DNA of 64,000 nucleotides, from positions 1 to 64,000 of the forward strand of contig JAYVMU010000042.1 of NCBI GenBank assembly GCA_043758775.1, given 5' to 3'. Of the stretch, positions 36,410-45,938 are shown in pieces. The position numbers and the translations under genes were made by a program. Origin of the DNA: JACMMS01 sp043758775 (GTDB lineage: Bacteria; Pseudomonadota; Gammaproteobacteria; Burkholderiales; Methylophilaceae). Each line of letters starts with the position of its first letter. The first letter of the stretch is position 1. Below the pieces are notes generated by a model, which saw only the letters and a list, made by a program, of their open reading frames with translations, was not told where the DNA came from and ran no database searches.

Positions 36410-38104
36410 ATGCCACTAAAATTCGAAATTGGTCAAAGCAGCCGCACTGGGCCGCGTTCACGTAATGAAGATTACGTTGGAATTGTCACGCCAGAAAATG
36501 AGCAACTTGGCATTAAAGGCGCATTAATTGTAGTAGCCGATGGCGTGAGTGGCAACGCTGGTGGTGGAGAAGCGTCTGAAATGACCGTGCGTACTGTGTC
36601 GGCTGATTATTACGCCACACCGGACACTTGGGAGCCCAACGCATCACTCGATAAAGTATTATCAGCCGCAAATCGCTGGGTATTAGCCCAAGCTGCTGCA
36701 CGTAAAGACTTGGCTGGCATGGCAACGACTATCTCGCTGATGGTGTTGCGAGGGCAGCGCTATTATTTAGCGCACGTGGGCGATACGCGCATTTATCGCT
36801 TACGCCAGAACGAACTGACGCAGCTCACCTCTGACCATGTGTGGGATAGGCCGGATATGCGTCACGTGCTGACGCGCGCCGTGGGGCTTGATAAACATTT
36901 AACCGTAGACTTCGCTGAGGGCGCACTGGAAACAGGTGATTTATTCGCCCTAATGTCTGATGGTGTATGGGATGTGCTCAGTCAAAAAGACTTGCATGAA
37001 GGCTTAAATGCGTTCAATAACCCGCAAATGATTGCGGAAAGTCTCACGAAAAAAGCCATCAGCTTGGGTGGCACTGATAATGCCACAACTATTGTGGTGC
37101 GTATTGAAGAAATTGGCGAGGACACGCTATCTGAGTTGATTGCAGGTGGTCGTCATTTAAGCGTGCCAGCGAAATTGCTGATTGGGGAAGTGATTGATGA
37201 TTTTGAGGTGGAAGAACTTGTGCATGAAACCCGCACCAGCCTCATCTACAAAGTACGCAACATCCATAGCCGCCAATTATGTGCACTTAAAACGCTGAAC
37301 CCATTATTAGCCGATGACAGCGAAAGCTGCCAAGCACTACTTAATGAAGAATGGCTAGGCAAGCGCGTGGTATCGCAATATTTTCCGCAGATATTCCCGG
37401 TGAGTATAGAAAAACGCAGCAAGCTTTACTACTTGATGAGCTGGCACGAAGGTGCCACTTTGCAGCAAATGCTGGAGACTGACCATCACTTTACCGCGGC
37501 AGAGACTACTCGCATAGGAGCAGATTTAATGCGCGGCTTGGGCGCATTGCATAGGCTCAATGTAGTGCATCGCGATATTAAACCCGACAATATTCATATA
37601 GGGCATGAAAAGCGTTTACGTATTCTAGATCTAGGCGTAGCTTTAAGTTTGGGCAGCAGTGGTTTAGCTTCAATGCAAAACCCGGGCACACCGAGCTTTA
37701 TGGCGCCAGAATTATTTGAAGGCGAAACTGCCACTACCGCCACCGATATTTATGCAACGGGGGTAACGCTCTATCATTTGCTCACACGTCGCTATCCATT
37801 TGGTGAAATTGAGCCTTTTCAACGGCCGAAGTTTGGCGAGCCGGTGCCACCAACACGTTACCGACCGGATATCCCACAATGGCTAGAAAACATTGTGTTA
37901 AAAGCCGTGGCACGCGATGCCAAACAGCGCTTTGAAACCGCAGAGGAAATGCTGCTAGCGCTGGAACATGGCGAATTAAAACCAATTTTAGCGCCTACCC
38001 GCACCCCTTTAATCGCCCGTGCCAACTTGCTTAAGTGGCAATGGATTGCGATTTTTTCTTTTATGCTGAATTTTATTTTGATTTATTTGCTGTTAGTTTC
38101 TTAA
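36410..38104 (+). CDS. PP2C phosphatase-Ser/Thr kinase fusion protein, membrane anchored
   Basis: 564 residues. The N-terminal PP2C-type phosphatase (about 1-235) has RSRNEDYVGI, VADGVSGNAGGGEAS and the metal-binding LMSDGVWD and GTDNATTIVV. The Hanks-type kinase (about 255-525) has the ATP lysine in CALKTL (near 292), HRDIKPDNI (near 386), LDLGVAL in place of DFG (near 406) and GTPSFMAPE. A single C-terminal helix (about 540-562) anchors it in the membrane. The ATG at 36410 gives a normal PP2C start; one at 36365 is possible but overlaps the small upstream gene. Such fusions recur in nitrate assimilation clusters, where they probably tune transport or reductase activity. Confidence 0.88.
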   Translation: MPLKFEIGQSSRTGPRSRNEDYVGIVTPENEQLGIKGALIVVADGVSGNAGGGEASEMTVRTVSADYYATPDTWEPNASLDKVLSAANRWVLAQAAARKDLAGMATTISLMVLRGQRYYLAHVGDTRIYRLRQNELTQLTSDHVWDRPDMRHVLTRAVGLDKHLTVDFAEGALETGDLFALMSDGVWDVLSQKDLHEGLNAFNNPQMIAESLTKKAISLGGTDNATTIVVRIEEIGEDTLSELIAGGRHLSVPAKLLIGEVIDDFEVEELVHETRTSLIYKVRNIHSRQLCALKTLNPLLADDSESCQALLNEEWLGKRVVSQYFPQIFPVSIEKRSKLYYLMSWHEGATLQQMLETDHHFTAAETTRIGADLMRGLGALHRLNVVHRDIKPDNIHIGHEKRLRILDLGVALSLGSSGLASMQNPGTPSFMAPELFEGETATTATDIYATGVTLYHLLTRRYPFGEIEPFQRPKFGEPVPPTRYRPDIPQWLENIVLKAVARDAKQRFETAEEMLLALEHGELKPILAPTRTPLIARANLLKWQWIAIFSFMLNFILIYLLLVS

Positions 38105-38189
38105 ACAAAATTTCATCCATGTTTTAATTTTTGACCATTGTACTATTTTTAAATTTATAAGCTTTTAGAATTGATTAATTGGAGTTGTT

Positions 38190-38513
38190 ATGAGTAATTG
38201 GGTAAAGATTGCACCGTTGGAAGATATCCCCCGTCAAGGCGCACGTGTTGTGCGTCGCGAAAAACCAGCAGGCGGCAATGAAGAAATCGGTATTTTTCGC
38301 ACACAAAATGACCGTGTTTTTGCTATCAACAATCTCTGCCCACATAAAAAAGGCCCGCTATCTCAAGGCATCGTGTATGGCGATAAAGTAGCCTGTCCAT
38401 TACATAGCTGGAAAATCAGCCTGGTCGATGGTAAAGCGGAAGAACCTGATGAAGGACAAGTCGCATGTTTTAATGTCAAAGTTGAAGATGGCATGGTGTA
38501 TTTAGAAGTGTAA
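38190..38513 (+). CDS. nirD: Nitrite reductase, small subunit (Rieske type)
   Basis: 107 residues. It keeps a complete Rieske-like motif: C50-P-H52 and C69-P-L-H72 (LCPHKKGPLSQG and ACPLHSWK). Many NirD proteins have lost these ligands, so this one may bind a [2Fe-2S] cluster. It partners NirB in cytoplasmic nitrite reduction. GGAG precedes the ATG. It lies between the kinase-phosphatase gene and the nitrate reductase gene instead of beside nirB. Confidence 0.93.
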   Translation: MSNWVKIAPLEDIPRQGARVVRREKPAGGNEEIGIFRTQNDRVFAINNLCPHKKGPLSQGIVYGDKVACPLHSWKISLVDGKAEEPDEGQVACFNVKVEDGMVYLEV

Positions 38514-38568
38514 GGCAAGCAGTACTTGGTATAAAAGTAGTACCAAAAATATAAGCGGAGTTATCGGT

Positions 38569-41283
38569 TTGAGCATTAAAGAAACAAAAAGTACTTGTTG
38601 CTATTGCGGTGTTGGTTGTGGCGTTATCATCAAAACCGAAAATGATAAAATCATTGATGTTAAAGGTGATCCCAATCACCCCGCTAACTTTGGTCGTCTG
38701 TGCACCAAGGGTTCTACGCTACATCTTACTGCCAAGCTGGATAACCGTGCTTTATACCCTGAAATGCGTATAAACCGTGATGAGCCACGCAAGCGCGTGA
38801 CGTGGGATGAATCACTGGATTTTGTTACGGAAAAATTCTCTAAAACTATAGAAGAATACGGTCCAGACAGCGTCGCGTTCTATATCTCCGGGCAGTTATT
38901 AACCGAAGATTACTATGTCTTTAACAAGCTCGCCAAGGGTTTAATCGGCACCAATAATGTAGACACCAACTCACGACTGTGCATGAGTTCGGCTGTTACT
39001 GGCTACAAGGCCACATTAGGGTCTGATGCACCGCCAGCCTGTTACGAAGATATTGATCATACTGACTGTTTGTTTATTGCTGGCAGCAATACTGCCTTTG
39101 CACACCCCATTATTTACCGTCGTATTGAAGATGCAAAAGCCAAAAATCCAAATCTAAAAATTATTGTGGTCGATCCGCGCCGTACTGTTACGGCACAAGC
39201 CGCGGATTTGCATCTAGCGATTTTACCAGGCACTGATGTGGCTTTGTTTAACGGCATGTTGCATGTCATGTTGTGGGAAGGCTTGCTGGACATGTCTTAT
39301 ATCAACGCTCATACCACAGGTTTTGAAGCACTGAAAGATACTGTGCGTGAATACACGCCCAGGATGGTTTCGGACATTTGCGGTATCAAAGAAGCCGATA
39401 TTGTTCAAGCTGCCAAATGGTTCGGTAAAGGTCCCAGCTTGAGCATGTACTGCATGGGATTAAATCAAAGCATTCATGGTACTGATAAAAACGCTGCACT
39501 CATTAATTTGCATTTAGCTACCGGTCACATCGGCAAGCCCGGCACAGGCCCATTCTCACTAACGGGCCAACCCAACGCCATGGGCGGTCGCGAAGTCGGC
39601 GGAATGGCTAATTTACTCTCCGCCCACCGTGATTTAGCGAATCCTGAACATCGTGCAGAAATTGCCAAGCTTTGGGGAGTAGACGACGTACCCGCAACAC
39701 CTGGAAAAACTGCAATTGAAATGTTCGATGCAGTTAAAGATGGCAGCATTAAGGCTATTTGGATCGCTTGCACTAACCCCGCACACTCCATGCCCGACCT
39801 AAACAAGGTGATTGAAGCACTAGGCAATGCTGAGTTGGTTGTACTACAAGATGCCTATAATAATATAGACACTTGCACTTACGCCGACGTGTTATTACCA
39901 GCCAGCACTTGGGGTGAAAAAGAAGGCTCCGTCACTAATTCAGAGCGTCGCATTACGCGTGTTAACCCAGCCATTAATCCTCCAGCTGAAGCGCGTCATG
40001 ACTGGCAAATTATGGTGGATTTTGCGCAACGTTTAGAGAAAAGATTAGCGAAAAAGTCTAACTTATTTCCCTACACGAGTACTGAAGAGATATTTAACGA
40101 ACACCGTGAAACTACACGTGGCCGTGATTTAGATATTACTGGTTTAAGCTACGCACTGCTCAATGAACAAGGCCCGCAACAATGGCCATTTATCGAAGGC
40201 GTAAGCGCTGGTAAAGCACGCCTGTACAGCGATGGTGTTTTCCAAAAACCAGACGGCAAAGCACAGTTTATAAATGCGACCTACAAAGGTACAGCAGACA
40301 AAACCGACGCACGCCACCCATTGCACTTACTCACTGGTCGTTTGCGCGACCAATGGCACGGTATGAGCCGTACAGGCACGATTTCACAGTTGTTTAACCA
40401 TGTGGAAGAACCTGCTATCTCAATGAATATAGATGATATGCAACGCCGCTCAATTAAAGAAGGCGACATTGTCAAAGTCTCAAACAAACGCGGCAGCCTT
40501 GTATTGATCGCACAAGCTTCAGAAGAAGTACAACCTGCACAAACGTTTATCCCTATGCATTGGGGCAAGCAATTTATGCGTGGCTTGGGCGTGAATGCAA
40601 TGATGCCGCCTACTTTTGACAAAATATCTAAACAACCAGAGCTGAAACATACTGCTATCAAACTCGAAAAATTAGAGCTGCCGTGGCACATGACAGTGAT
40701 GCGTGCGTGCAACGACTTAACACAACTGCAAGCAATACGTGCACTATTAGTCGATTTTGAATATGCAAGTTGCGGCTTGTTTGGACGTGAGTCAGCAGAA
40801 AACAAATTAGGCATGTTGATATTGCGTGCAGCGCATACGGAGGCGCCAAACACAGATATCGTTGATAAAATCGATGCTATATTGGGTATGGAATATGGCA
40901 TGCCATTACTTAATTACGACGACGCAAAACGCGGTATTAGTAAGCGTATATTAATTGAGAATAACAAGATAACCGGTGTACGCCTGATGGGTGAAACGCT
41001 AGCCGCTGACTGGCTTAAAGCAGTCATGCTCAGCGGTCAGTTTACCGATGACTTGCGCCGCTGGGCACTGGCACCACTAGTGGCTCCGCCCAATGGTCAG
41101 CGTGGCCGTGGTAAAGTGGTTTGTAACTGTACAGATGTGTCTGAAAATGAAATTATCGAGACCATTCAACTGGGCGCAGATTTAACAACGCTACAAAACA
41201 AGCTTAAATGCGGCACAGAATGCGGCTCATGCGTGCCAGAACTGCGTCGCTTAGTACAAATTCACTGTAAACACGCGGCTTAG
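38569..41283 (+). CDS. nasA: Assimilatory nitrate reductase, catalytic subunit
   Basis: 904-residue molybdopterin enzyme reducing nitrate to nitrite in the cytoplasm. The N-terminal [4Fe-4S] motif STCCYCGVGCGV continues to GRLCTKG, and the bis-MGD binding body follows (SRLCMSSAVTGYKATLG, GTGPFSLTGQPNAMGGREVG). The C-terminus carries an extra BFD-type [2Fe-2S] domain (VVCNCTDVSENEI, CGTECGSCVPEL), as in NasA/NasC proteins that take electrons from a flavoprotein or ferredoxin. No separate electron-transfer subunit is seen here. The start is TTG at 38569, with GGAG 8 bases upstream. It ends the nitrate cluster. Confidence 0.95.
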   Translation: MSIKETKSTCCYCGVGCGVIIKTENDKIIDVKGDPNHPANFGRLCTKGSTLHLTAKLDNRALYPEMRINRDEPRKRVTWDESLDFVTEKFSKTIEEYGPDSVAFYISGQLLTEDYYVFNKLAKGLIGTNNVDTNSRLCMSSAVTGYKATLGSDAPPACYEDIDHTDCLFIAGSNTAFAHPIIYRRIEDAKAKNPNLKIIVVDPRRTVTAQAADLHLAILPGTDVALFNGMLHVMLWEGLLDMSYINAHTTGFEALKDTVREYTPRMVSDICGIKEADIVQAAKWFGKGPSLSMYCMGLNQSIHGTDKNAALINLHLATGHIGKPGTGPFSLTGQPNAMGGREVGGMANLLSAHRDLANPEHRAEIAKLWGVDDVPATPGKTAIEMFDAVKDGSIKAIWIACTNPAHSMPDLNKVIEALGNAELVVLQDAYNNIDTCTYADVLLPASTWGEKEGSVTNSERRITRVNPAINPPAEARHDWQIMVDFAQRLEKRLAKKSNLFPYTSTEEIFNEHRETTRGRDLDITGLSYALLNEQGPQQWPFIEGVSAGKARLYSDGVFQKPDGKAQFINATYKGTADKTDARHPLHLLTGRLRDQWHGMSRTGTISQLFNHVEEPAISMNIDDMQRRSIKEGDIVKVSNKRGSLVLIAQASEEVQPAQTFIPMHWGKQFMRGLGVNAMMPPTFDKISKQPELKHTAIKLEKLELPWHMTVMRACNDLTQLQAIRALLVDFEYASCGLFGRESAENKLGMLILRAAHTEAPNTDIVDKIDAILGMEYGMPLLNYDDAKRGISKRILIENNKITGVRLMGETLAADWLKAVMLSGQFTDDLRRWALAPLVAPPNGQRGRGKVVCNCTDVSENEIIETIQLGADLTTLQNKLKCGTECGSCVPELRRLVQIHCKHAA

Positions 41284-41442
41284 CTTAGAAGTAATAGTTT
41301 TGATGAACAAGAGCATACGAACGAAACATAGTACATTCACTTTTATTGAAATTAATTGAACGCTACATTGCAAGGAATCTTCTATTAAATTAAAAAATAA
41401 TCACGCATACTTTAATTCTTACTTTATTCTCAAGGCATAAAA

Positions 41443-42231
41443 ATGAATTTAGAGTTAGCAAACAAAGTAGCATTGGTAACCGCATCTTCAGGTGGTATTG
41501 GCCTGGAAATTGCCAGATCTTTAGCAGCCGAAGGGGCAAAAGTGGTGGTGAATGGCCGTACACAAGCCAGCGTAGACAGTGCCATTGCAAGTATTAAACA
41601 AACTAATCCTAATGCAGTGCTTATTCCATTAGCCAGTGATAACGGCACTGCCGCTGGCTGTGCAGAAACTATCAAGCAACTGCCGTCTGTAGATATTCTG
41701 ATAAATAATCTTGGTATTTATGAAGCTGTTGGCTTTTTTGATGAGTCCGATGCAGATTGGCAACGCTTATTCGAAGTCAATATTATGAGTGGAATTCGCC
41801 TGACAAGGCACTATCTAGATGGCATGTTAAAGAACAACAGCGGCCGCGTGGTGTTTATTTCCAGTGAGTCCGGCTTATCTCCCGCTCCAGAAATGGCACA
41901 CTACAGCGCGACTAAAACCATGCAACTTGGCATTTCGCGCTCACTCGCCGAGTTAACCAAAAACACCTTAGTCACTGTCAATGCCGTGCTACCTGGCCCA
42001 ACGCGCACGGATAATGTAGAGAAATTTATGCTCGATGTGTATCCTGGACTTTCAGCTGCTGAATCTCAGAAAAGATTTATGGCAGAAAACCGCCCTACCT
42101 CACTTATTGGACGTTTAATCAATCCTTCAGAAATTGGTGATATCGTCACTTTTATTTGTAGTGCACGCGCTGCTGTGATTAATGGTGCAACCATTCGTGC
42201 TGAAGGTGGTTTAGTAAGAACGGCATTCTGA
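41443..42231 (+). CDS. SDR family oxidoreductase
   Basis: 262-residue short-chain dehydrogenase/reductase. The cofactor loop TASSGGIGLEIA, the NNLGIYE strand and the catalytic S/YxxxK (ISSESG and HYSATKTMQLG) are intact, ending with the usual GATIRAEGGLVRT. Substrate unknown. It lies 159 bp behind nasA and probably has its own promoter. Confidence 0.88.
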   Translation: MNLELANKVALVTASSGGIGLEIARSLAAEGAKVVVNGRTQASVDSAIASIKQTNPNAVLIPLASDNGTAAGCAETIKQLPSVDILINNLGIYEAVGFFDESDADWQRLFEVNIMSGIRLTRHYLDGMLKNNSGRVVFISSESGLSPAPEMAHYSATKTMQLGISRSLAELTKNTLVTVNAVLPGPTRTDNVEKFMLDVYPGLSAAESQKRFMAENRPTSLIGRLINPSEIGDIVTFICSARAAVINGATIRAEGGLVRTAF

Positions 42232-42307
42232 CGCTGTATGCCAGTTGGTAATAAAGACTTTATCGCGGCTCTGACATTGGTAAAGGGCATTAAATTTTAA
42301 GTCAAAA

Positions 42308-42982
42308 CTAAATCAATCCCCGCTCTGCGAATGACAAAATAGCATTTCCAGCTACTATAAAGTGATCTAACACTCTTATATCGATTAACGCTAAGGCTTG
42401 TTTTAATGAAGTGGTGAGCATCTCATCTGCACGACTTTGCTCAGTAATACCAGATGGGTGATTGTGCGCGAATATGACGGAAGCCGCGTTATGATACAGC
42501 GCCCGTTTAACCACTTCACGTGGATAAACGCTGGTTTGCGTGAGTGTGCCGCTAAACATTTCCTCAGTGGCTACTACACGGTTTTGTGCATCCAAAAACA
42601 GTACCATAAAGACTTCTCGAGTAAATACGCCTAATTTCAAGCATAAATAATCCCGTACTTGCTGCGGCGAGGATAATACATCGCGTGTTTGCATTTGCTC
42701 AATTAATGCACGGCGACTCATCTCAAAAATTGCCTGCAGCTGGGCATATTTACTACTCCCCATGCCGTGTACTTGGCTAATTTCACTCGCAGTTGCAGCA
42801 AATATACCGTTAAGACTGCCAAACTGATTAAGCAAATCACGCGCTAAATCCACGGCACTTTTGCCCGTGACACCAACACGTAAAAATATAGCCAATAATT
42901 CAGCATCGGATAATACTTCTGCGCCATGCGCTAATAGTTTTTCACGCGGACGCTCACTAGCAGGCCAATCAGTTATCGCCAA
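42308..42982 (-). CDS. radC: RadC family JAB-domain protein
   Basis: 224 residues, full length. An N-terminal helix-hairpin-helix region (SDAELLAIFLRVG, VHGMGSSKYAQLQA) precedes the JAMM metal site HNHPSG at about residues 173-178 with a downstream aspartate (D186). Historically called a DNA repair protein, its function is unresolved. It begins 9 bp after the stop of the upstream HExxH protein gene, suggesting one transcript. Confidence 0.93.
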   Translation of the reverse strand: MAITDWPASERPREKLLAHGAEVLSDAELLAIFLRVGVTGKSAVDLARDLLNQFGSLNGIFAATASEISQVHGMGSSKYAQLQAIFEMSRRALIEQMQTRDVLSSPQQVRDYLCLKLGVFTREVFMVLFLDAQNRVVATEEMFSGTLTQTSVYPREVVKRALYHNAASVIFAHNHPSGITEQSRADEMLTTSLKQALALIDIRVLDHFIVAGNAILSFAERGLI

Positions 42983-42991
42983 AATTCCACC

Positions 42992-43756
42992 TCATTTCCT
43001 CCAGCCAATTTCGTGCGCGGTTTTGTGCCCTATCAAGGTTTGCGCTAAGTTTTTAGGAATAGCTGCTTTAGTTTCAGATAGTGGCAAACGCCCGGCCATA
43101 ATCTCAGCAAAGTTTTGTGGGTAAAGTGGTGTCTTATCAGCCTCAGCAAAACCATCCGGATACCGCGGTAAAGTATTGGATAAATCATATTTATCGGTCG
43201 CACCAAAGGTATGCAACAGCTCATGTGCCGTAATCACCAGATTTTGTTGATCATACTCAGCATCGCCAAACAAATTCACGCGGCCAATTCGGCCTTTATC
43301 CAGCGCAGTTGATTCACTAAGTGCAGGATGAGTGACAGGATCGTAATACAACAGATAAAGCCGTATATCGGGCTTTATATTCACTTTAGGGCTATTAGCC
43401 CACGCATAGTAACGAAATTTTAAACTCCAAATTATCGTACTTAAAATCGAACCCTGAACTGGTGGTGCAGGCGGTATATTGTGCACTTGTGCACCTAGCT
43501 GAATATCTATTGGTCGCCGCAAGCCTACGTCATAACGCGCACCTTCATTAGCAAAATAATCGGCAATCGGCGTAAAGTTTTCACGGTTTAGTGTGTTGAT
43601 ATAAGCGGCAACTTTAGCACTACCGTCTGCATTGATCGGGTAAACCGCCACATAAAAATTGTTTTTCCAATCTAAACTCGCTTTATTTAACCAACTTTGC
43701 TGCGCAACCGTGGCAAGGGTAAGCAAAAGTATTACGATTCTGAATTTACGCCACAT
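42992..43756 (-). CDS. Uncharacterised exported or anchored protein with HExxHxxGxxD metal motif
   Basis: 254 residues. The N-terminal hydrophobic stretch (MWRKFRIVILLLTLATVAQQ) is a signal peptide or anchor. The motif AHELLHTFGATDKYD near residue 176 matches the HExxHxxGxxD zinc site of metzincin-like proteases, and a second histidine-rich stretch (GHKTAHEIGW) ends the protein. Catalytic activity is inferred from the motif only. It is co-directional with radC. I do not recognise a named family. Confidence 0.65.
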   Translation of the reverse strand: MWRKFRIVILLLTLATVAQQSWLNKASLDWKNNFYVAVYPINADGSAKVAAYINTLNRENFTPIADYFANEGARYDVGLRRPIDIQLGAQVHNIPPAPPVQGSILSTIIWSLKFRYYAWANSPKVNIKPDIRLYLLYYDPVTHPALSESTALDKGRIGRVNLFGDAEYDQQNLVITAHELLHTFGATDKYDLSNTLPRYPDGFAEADKTPLYPQNFAEIMAGRLPLSETKAAIPKNLAQTLIGHKTAHEIGWRK

Positions 43757-43885
43757 GATTTAATTCCAGTTTTCTTATCTTATTATCCAGGTCTTAAGCG
43801 CACTATTTTTCATCTATGGCACAGCATGTTAAACTCAAGGTTATGAGTATCAATGTGAATACATTTTGTATCAAGCAAATTTATC

Positions 43886-45094
43886 ATGCAAGCTAGCCTA
43901 AATAAACCTATAACCAAACGACTCGTGTTGGGTATCACGGGCGGAATTGCCGCTTATAAAGCGGCAGAATTAGTGCGCTTACTCGTTAAGGCCGGCATTG
44001 ATGTACAAGTAGTGATGACTGAGGCCGCTTGCCAGTTTATAACACCACTGACCATGCAGGCATTATCTGGCAAGCCGGTATTTACCAGCATGTGGGATGC
44101 CAGCATATCCAATGGCATGCCACACATAGAGCTTTCACGCCTAGCGGATGCCATTTTGGTAGCACCAGCCAGCGCAGACTTTATGGCTAAACTAGCACAT
44201 GGCCGTGCTGATGATTTACTCTCAACGCTTTGTTTAGCAAGAGGCTCTGATACACAACCTTGCGATTTATTAGTTGCACCGGCCATGAACAAACAGATGT
44301 GGGAAAATCCCGCAACGCAACGCAATATCTCGCAACTCAAGGCAGATGGAGTTTGTGTACTCGGCCCAGATAGTGGCGAACAAGCTTGTGGTGAAGTCGG
44401 CCTAGGTCGTATGTTAGAAGCTGAGGCTTTGCTATCGTTAGTAATCGCTCACTTTACACCTAAGTTATTGGCTGGTAAGCGCATACTGATTACGGCAGGT
44501 GCTACGCTCGAAATGATAGACCCTGTACGCGCGATTACTAATTTAAGCTCTGGAAAAATGGGTTTTAACTTGGCCGAGGCTGCGCGAGACATGGGTGCAC
44601 AAGTCACTTTGGTTAAAGGAGCAAGTGCACTAGCGAATCCAGATGGTGTGCAAGTTATTGAAGCTTTAAACGCAGATGCGATGTATCAAGCAGTCATGCA
44701 AAATATCGGCTCACAAGATATTTTTATTAGCGTAGCAGCGGTAGCAGACTACTCACCCTCACAACAAAATGCACAGAAAATCAAAAAAAGTGAACGCACG
44801 CTTACTATAGAGCTTCAAAAAAATAAAGATATTTTGTCAGAAGTTGCCAGCTTACCCAATGCACCATTTTGTGTGGGGTTTGCCGCTGAGAGCGAGAATT
44901 TAATCGAATATGCAGAGCAAAAGCGGCTACGCAAAAAGCTACCATTAATCGTGGCTAACTTAATAACAGATGGTATGGGTGGCAATGAAAACATAGCCAC
45001 GTTGCTAGATGACCAGGGCAGTCATCCACTCCCCAAAACCAATAAAAAAATATTGGCGAATAAGATACTGTGTCATATACATCAATTAATCTAA
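43886..45094 (+). CDS. coaBC: Phosphopantothenoylcysteine decarboxylase/synthetase
   Basis: 402-residue bifunctional coenzyme A enzyme. The FMN-dependent CoaC half has VLGITGGIAAYKAAELVR, the histidine in MPHIELSR and APAMNKQMWENPA. The CoaB half has ILITAGATLEMIDPVRAITN, SSGKMGFNLAEAA and KKSERTLTIELQKNKDIL. It converts 4'-phosphopantothenate to 4'-phosphopantetheine via the cysteine adduct. It lies 52 bp before dut; coaBC-dut is a common pairing. Confidence 0.96.
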   Translation: MQASLNKPITKRLVLGITGGIAAYKAAELVRLLVKAGIDVQVVMTEAACQFITPLTMQALSGKPVFTSMWDASISNGMPHIELSRLADAILVAPASADFMAKLAHGRADDLLSTLCLARGSDTQPCDLLVAPAMNKQMWENPATQRNISQLKADGVCVLGPDSGEQACGEVGLGRMLEAEALLSLVIAHFTPKLLAGKRILITAGATLEMIDPVRAITNLSSGKMGFNLAEAARDMGAQVTLVKGASALANPDGVQVIEALNADAMYQAVMQNIGSQDIFISVAAVADYSPSQQNAQKIKKSERTLTIELQKNKDILSEVASLPNAPFCVGFAAESENLIEYAEQKRLRKKLPLIVANLITDGMGGNENIATLLDDQGSHPLPKTNKKILANKILCHIHQLI

Positions 45095-45146
45095 TCTTAA
45101 AACCTAGCTTTAACATTCACTATAATAATCCAGTAGAAAGAATACG

Positions 45147-45599
45147 ATGAGTTTAATTGTAGACCTAAAAATTATTGACCCTCGCCTACATACGCAAATG
45201 CCGGAATATGCCACGCCAGGTTCAGCTGGGCTAGATTTACGTGCTTGCATTGATGCAACAATCACGCTTAAGCCTGGTGATACGCAGTTAATCCCTACCG
45301 GCATGGCGATACATTTGGATAACACTTATTATGCGGCAATGATTTTGCCACGTTCAGGCTTAGGTCATAAGCATGGTATCGTGCTAGGCAATTTAGTCGG
45401 TTTGATTGACTCAGATTATCAAGGGCAGTTGTTTGTATCGGTCTGGAATCGTGGCAATAGTGCTTTTGAACTTAATCCAATGGAACGCATAGCACAACTG
45501 GTGATTGTGCCTGTAGTTCAAGCAGAATTTCACTTGATCGATGATTTTGACGTTAGTGAGCGTGGTGAAAATGGCTTTGGTAGCACAGGTAAGCATTAA
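45147..45599 (+). CDS. dut: Deoxyuridine 5'-triphosphate nucleotidohydrolase
   Basis: 150 residues, trimeric dUTPase. All five motifs appear: PGSAGLDLRA (1), LPRSGLGHKHGI (2), GNLVGLIDSDYQG (3), ERIAQLVIVPV (4) and the C-terminal RGENGFGSTGKH (5). It hydrolyses dUTP to dUMP, keeping uracil out of DNA and feeding thymidylate synthesis. Confidence 0.97.
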   Translation: MSLIVDLKIIDPRLHTQMPEYATPGSAGLDLRACIDATITLKPGDTQLIPTGMAIHLDNTYYAAMILPRSGLGHKHGIVLGNLVGLIDSDYQGQLFVSVWNRGNSAFELNPMERIAQLVIVPVVQAEFHLIDDFDVSERGENGFGSTGKH

Positions 45600-45622
45600 T
45601 TTACTAATTCTCACTTTATTAG

Positions 45623-45652
45623 TTGAATATGCGATAGGTTTCGTACTATAAT
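45623..45652 (+). promoter_or_regulatory. Sigma-70 promoter of rpmB-rpmG
   Basis: TTGAAT, an 18-base spacer and a perfect TATAAT, about 40 bp upstream of the rpmB start. A small hairpin (GTCTT..AAAGAC) follows in the leader before the GGAGATAACC ribosome site. Confidence 0.6.
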
Positions 45653-45692
45653 CACGGTCTTTCTGAAAAAGACAAAGTATTTGGAGATAACC

Positions 45693-45929
45693 ATGGCACG
45701 TGTATGTCAGGTAACAGGCAAAAAGCCAATGGTGGGTAACAATGTTTCTCACGCAAACAACAAAACAAAACGCCGTTTTTTACCTAATTTGCAAAACCGC
45801 AAATTTTGGGTAGAGAGCGAAAATCGCTGGGTTAGCATGCGTATTACTAACGCTGCATTACGTACAATCGACAAAAACGGTATTGATTCCGTTTTGGCTG
45901 GTATGCGTGCTGCTGGCGAAAAAGTTTAA
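45693..45929 (+). CDS. rpmB: 50S ribosomal protein L28
   Basis: 78 residues, the normal length. MARVCQVTGKKPMVGNNVSH and NNKTKRRFLPNLQ are the family signatures. The ATG at 45693 follows GGAG by about 6 bases; an ATG at 45681 is too early. It leads directly into rpmG. Confidence 0.97.
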   Translation: MARVCQVTGKKPMVGNNVSHANNKTKRRFLPNLQNRKFWVESENRWVSMRITNAALRTIDKNGIDSVLAGMRAAGEKV

Positions 45930-45938
45930 GGAACAATT

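Noticed and set aside
40281..40901. 206-codon frame antisense to nasA
   Set aside because: A shadow of the strongly coding nasA frame; no motif.
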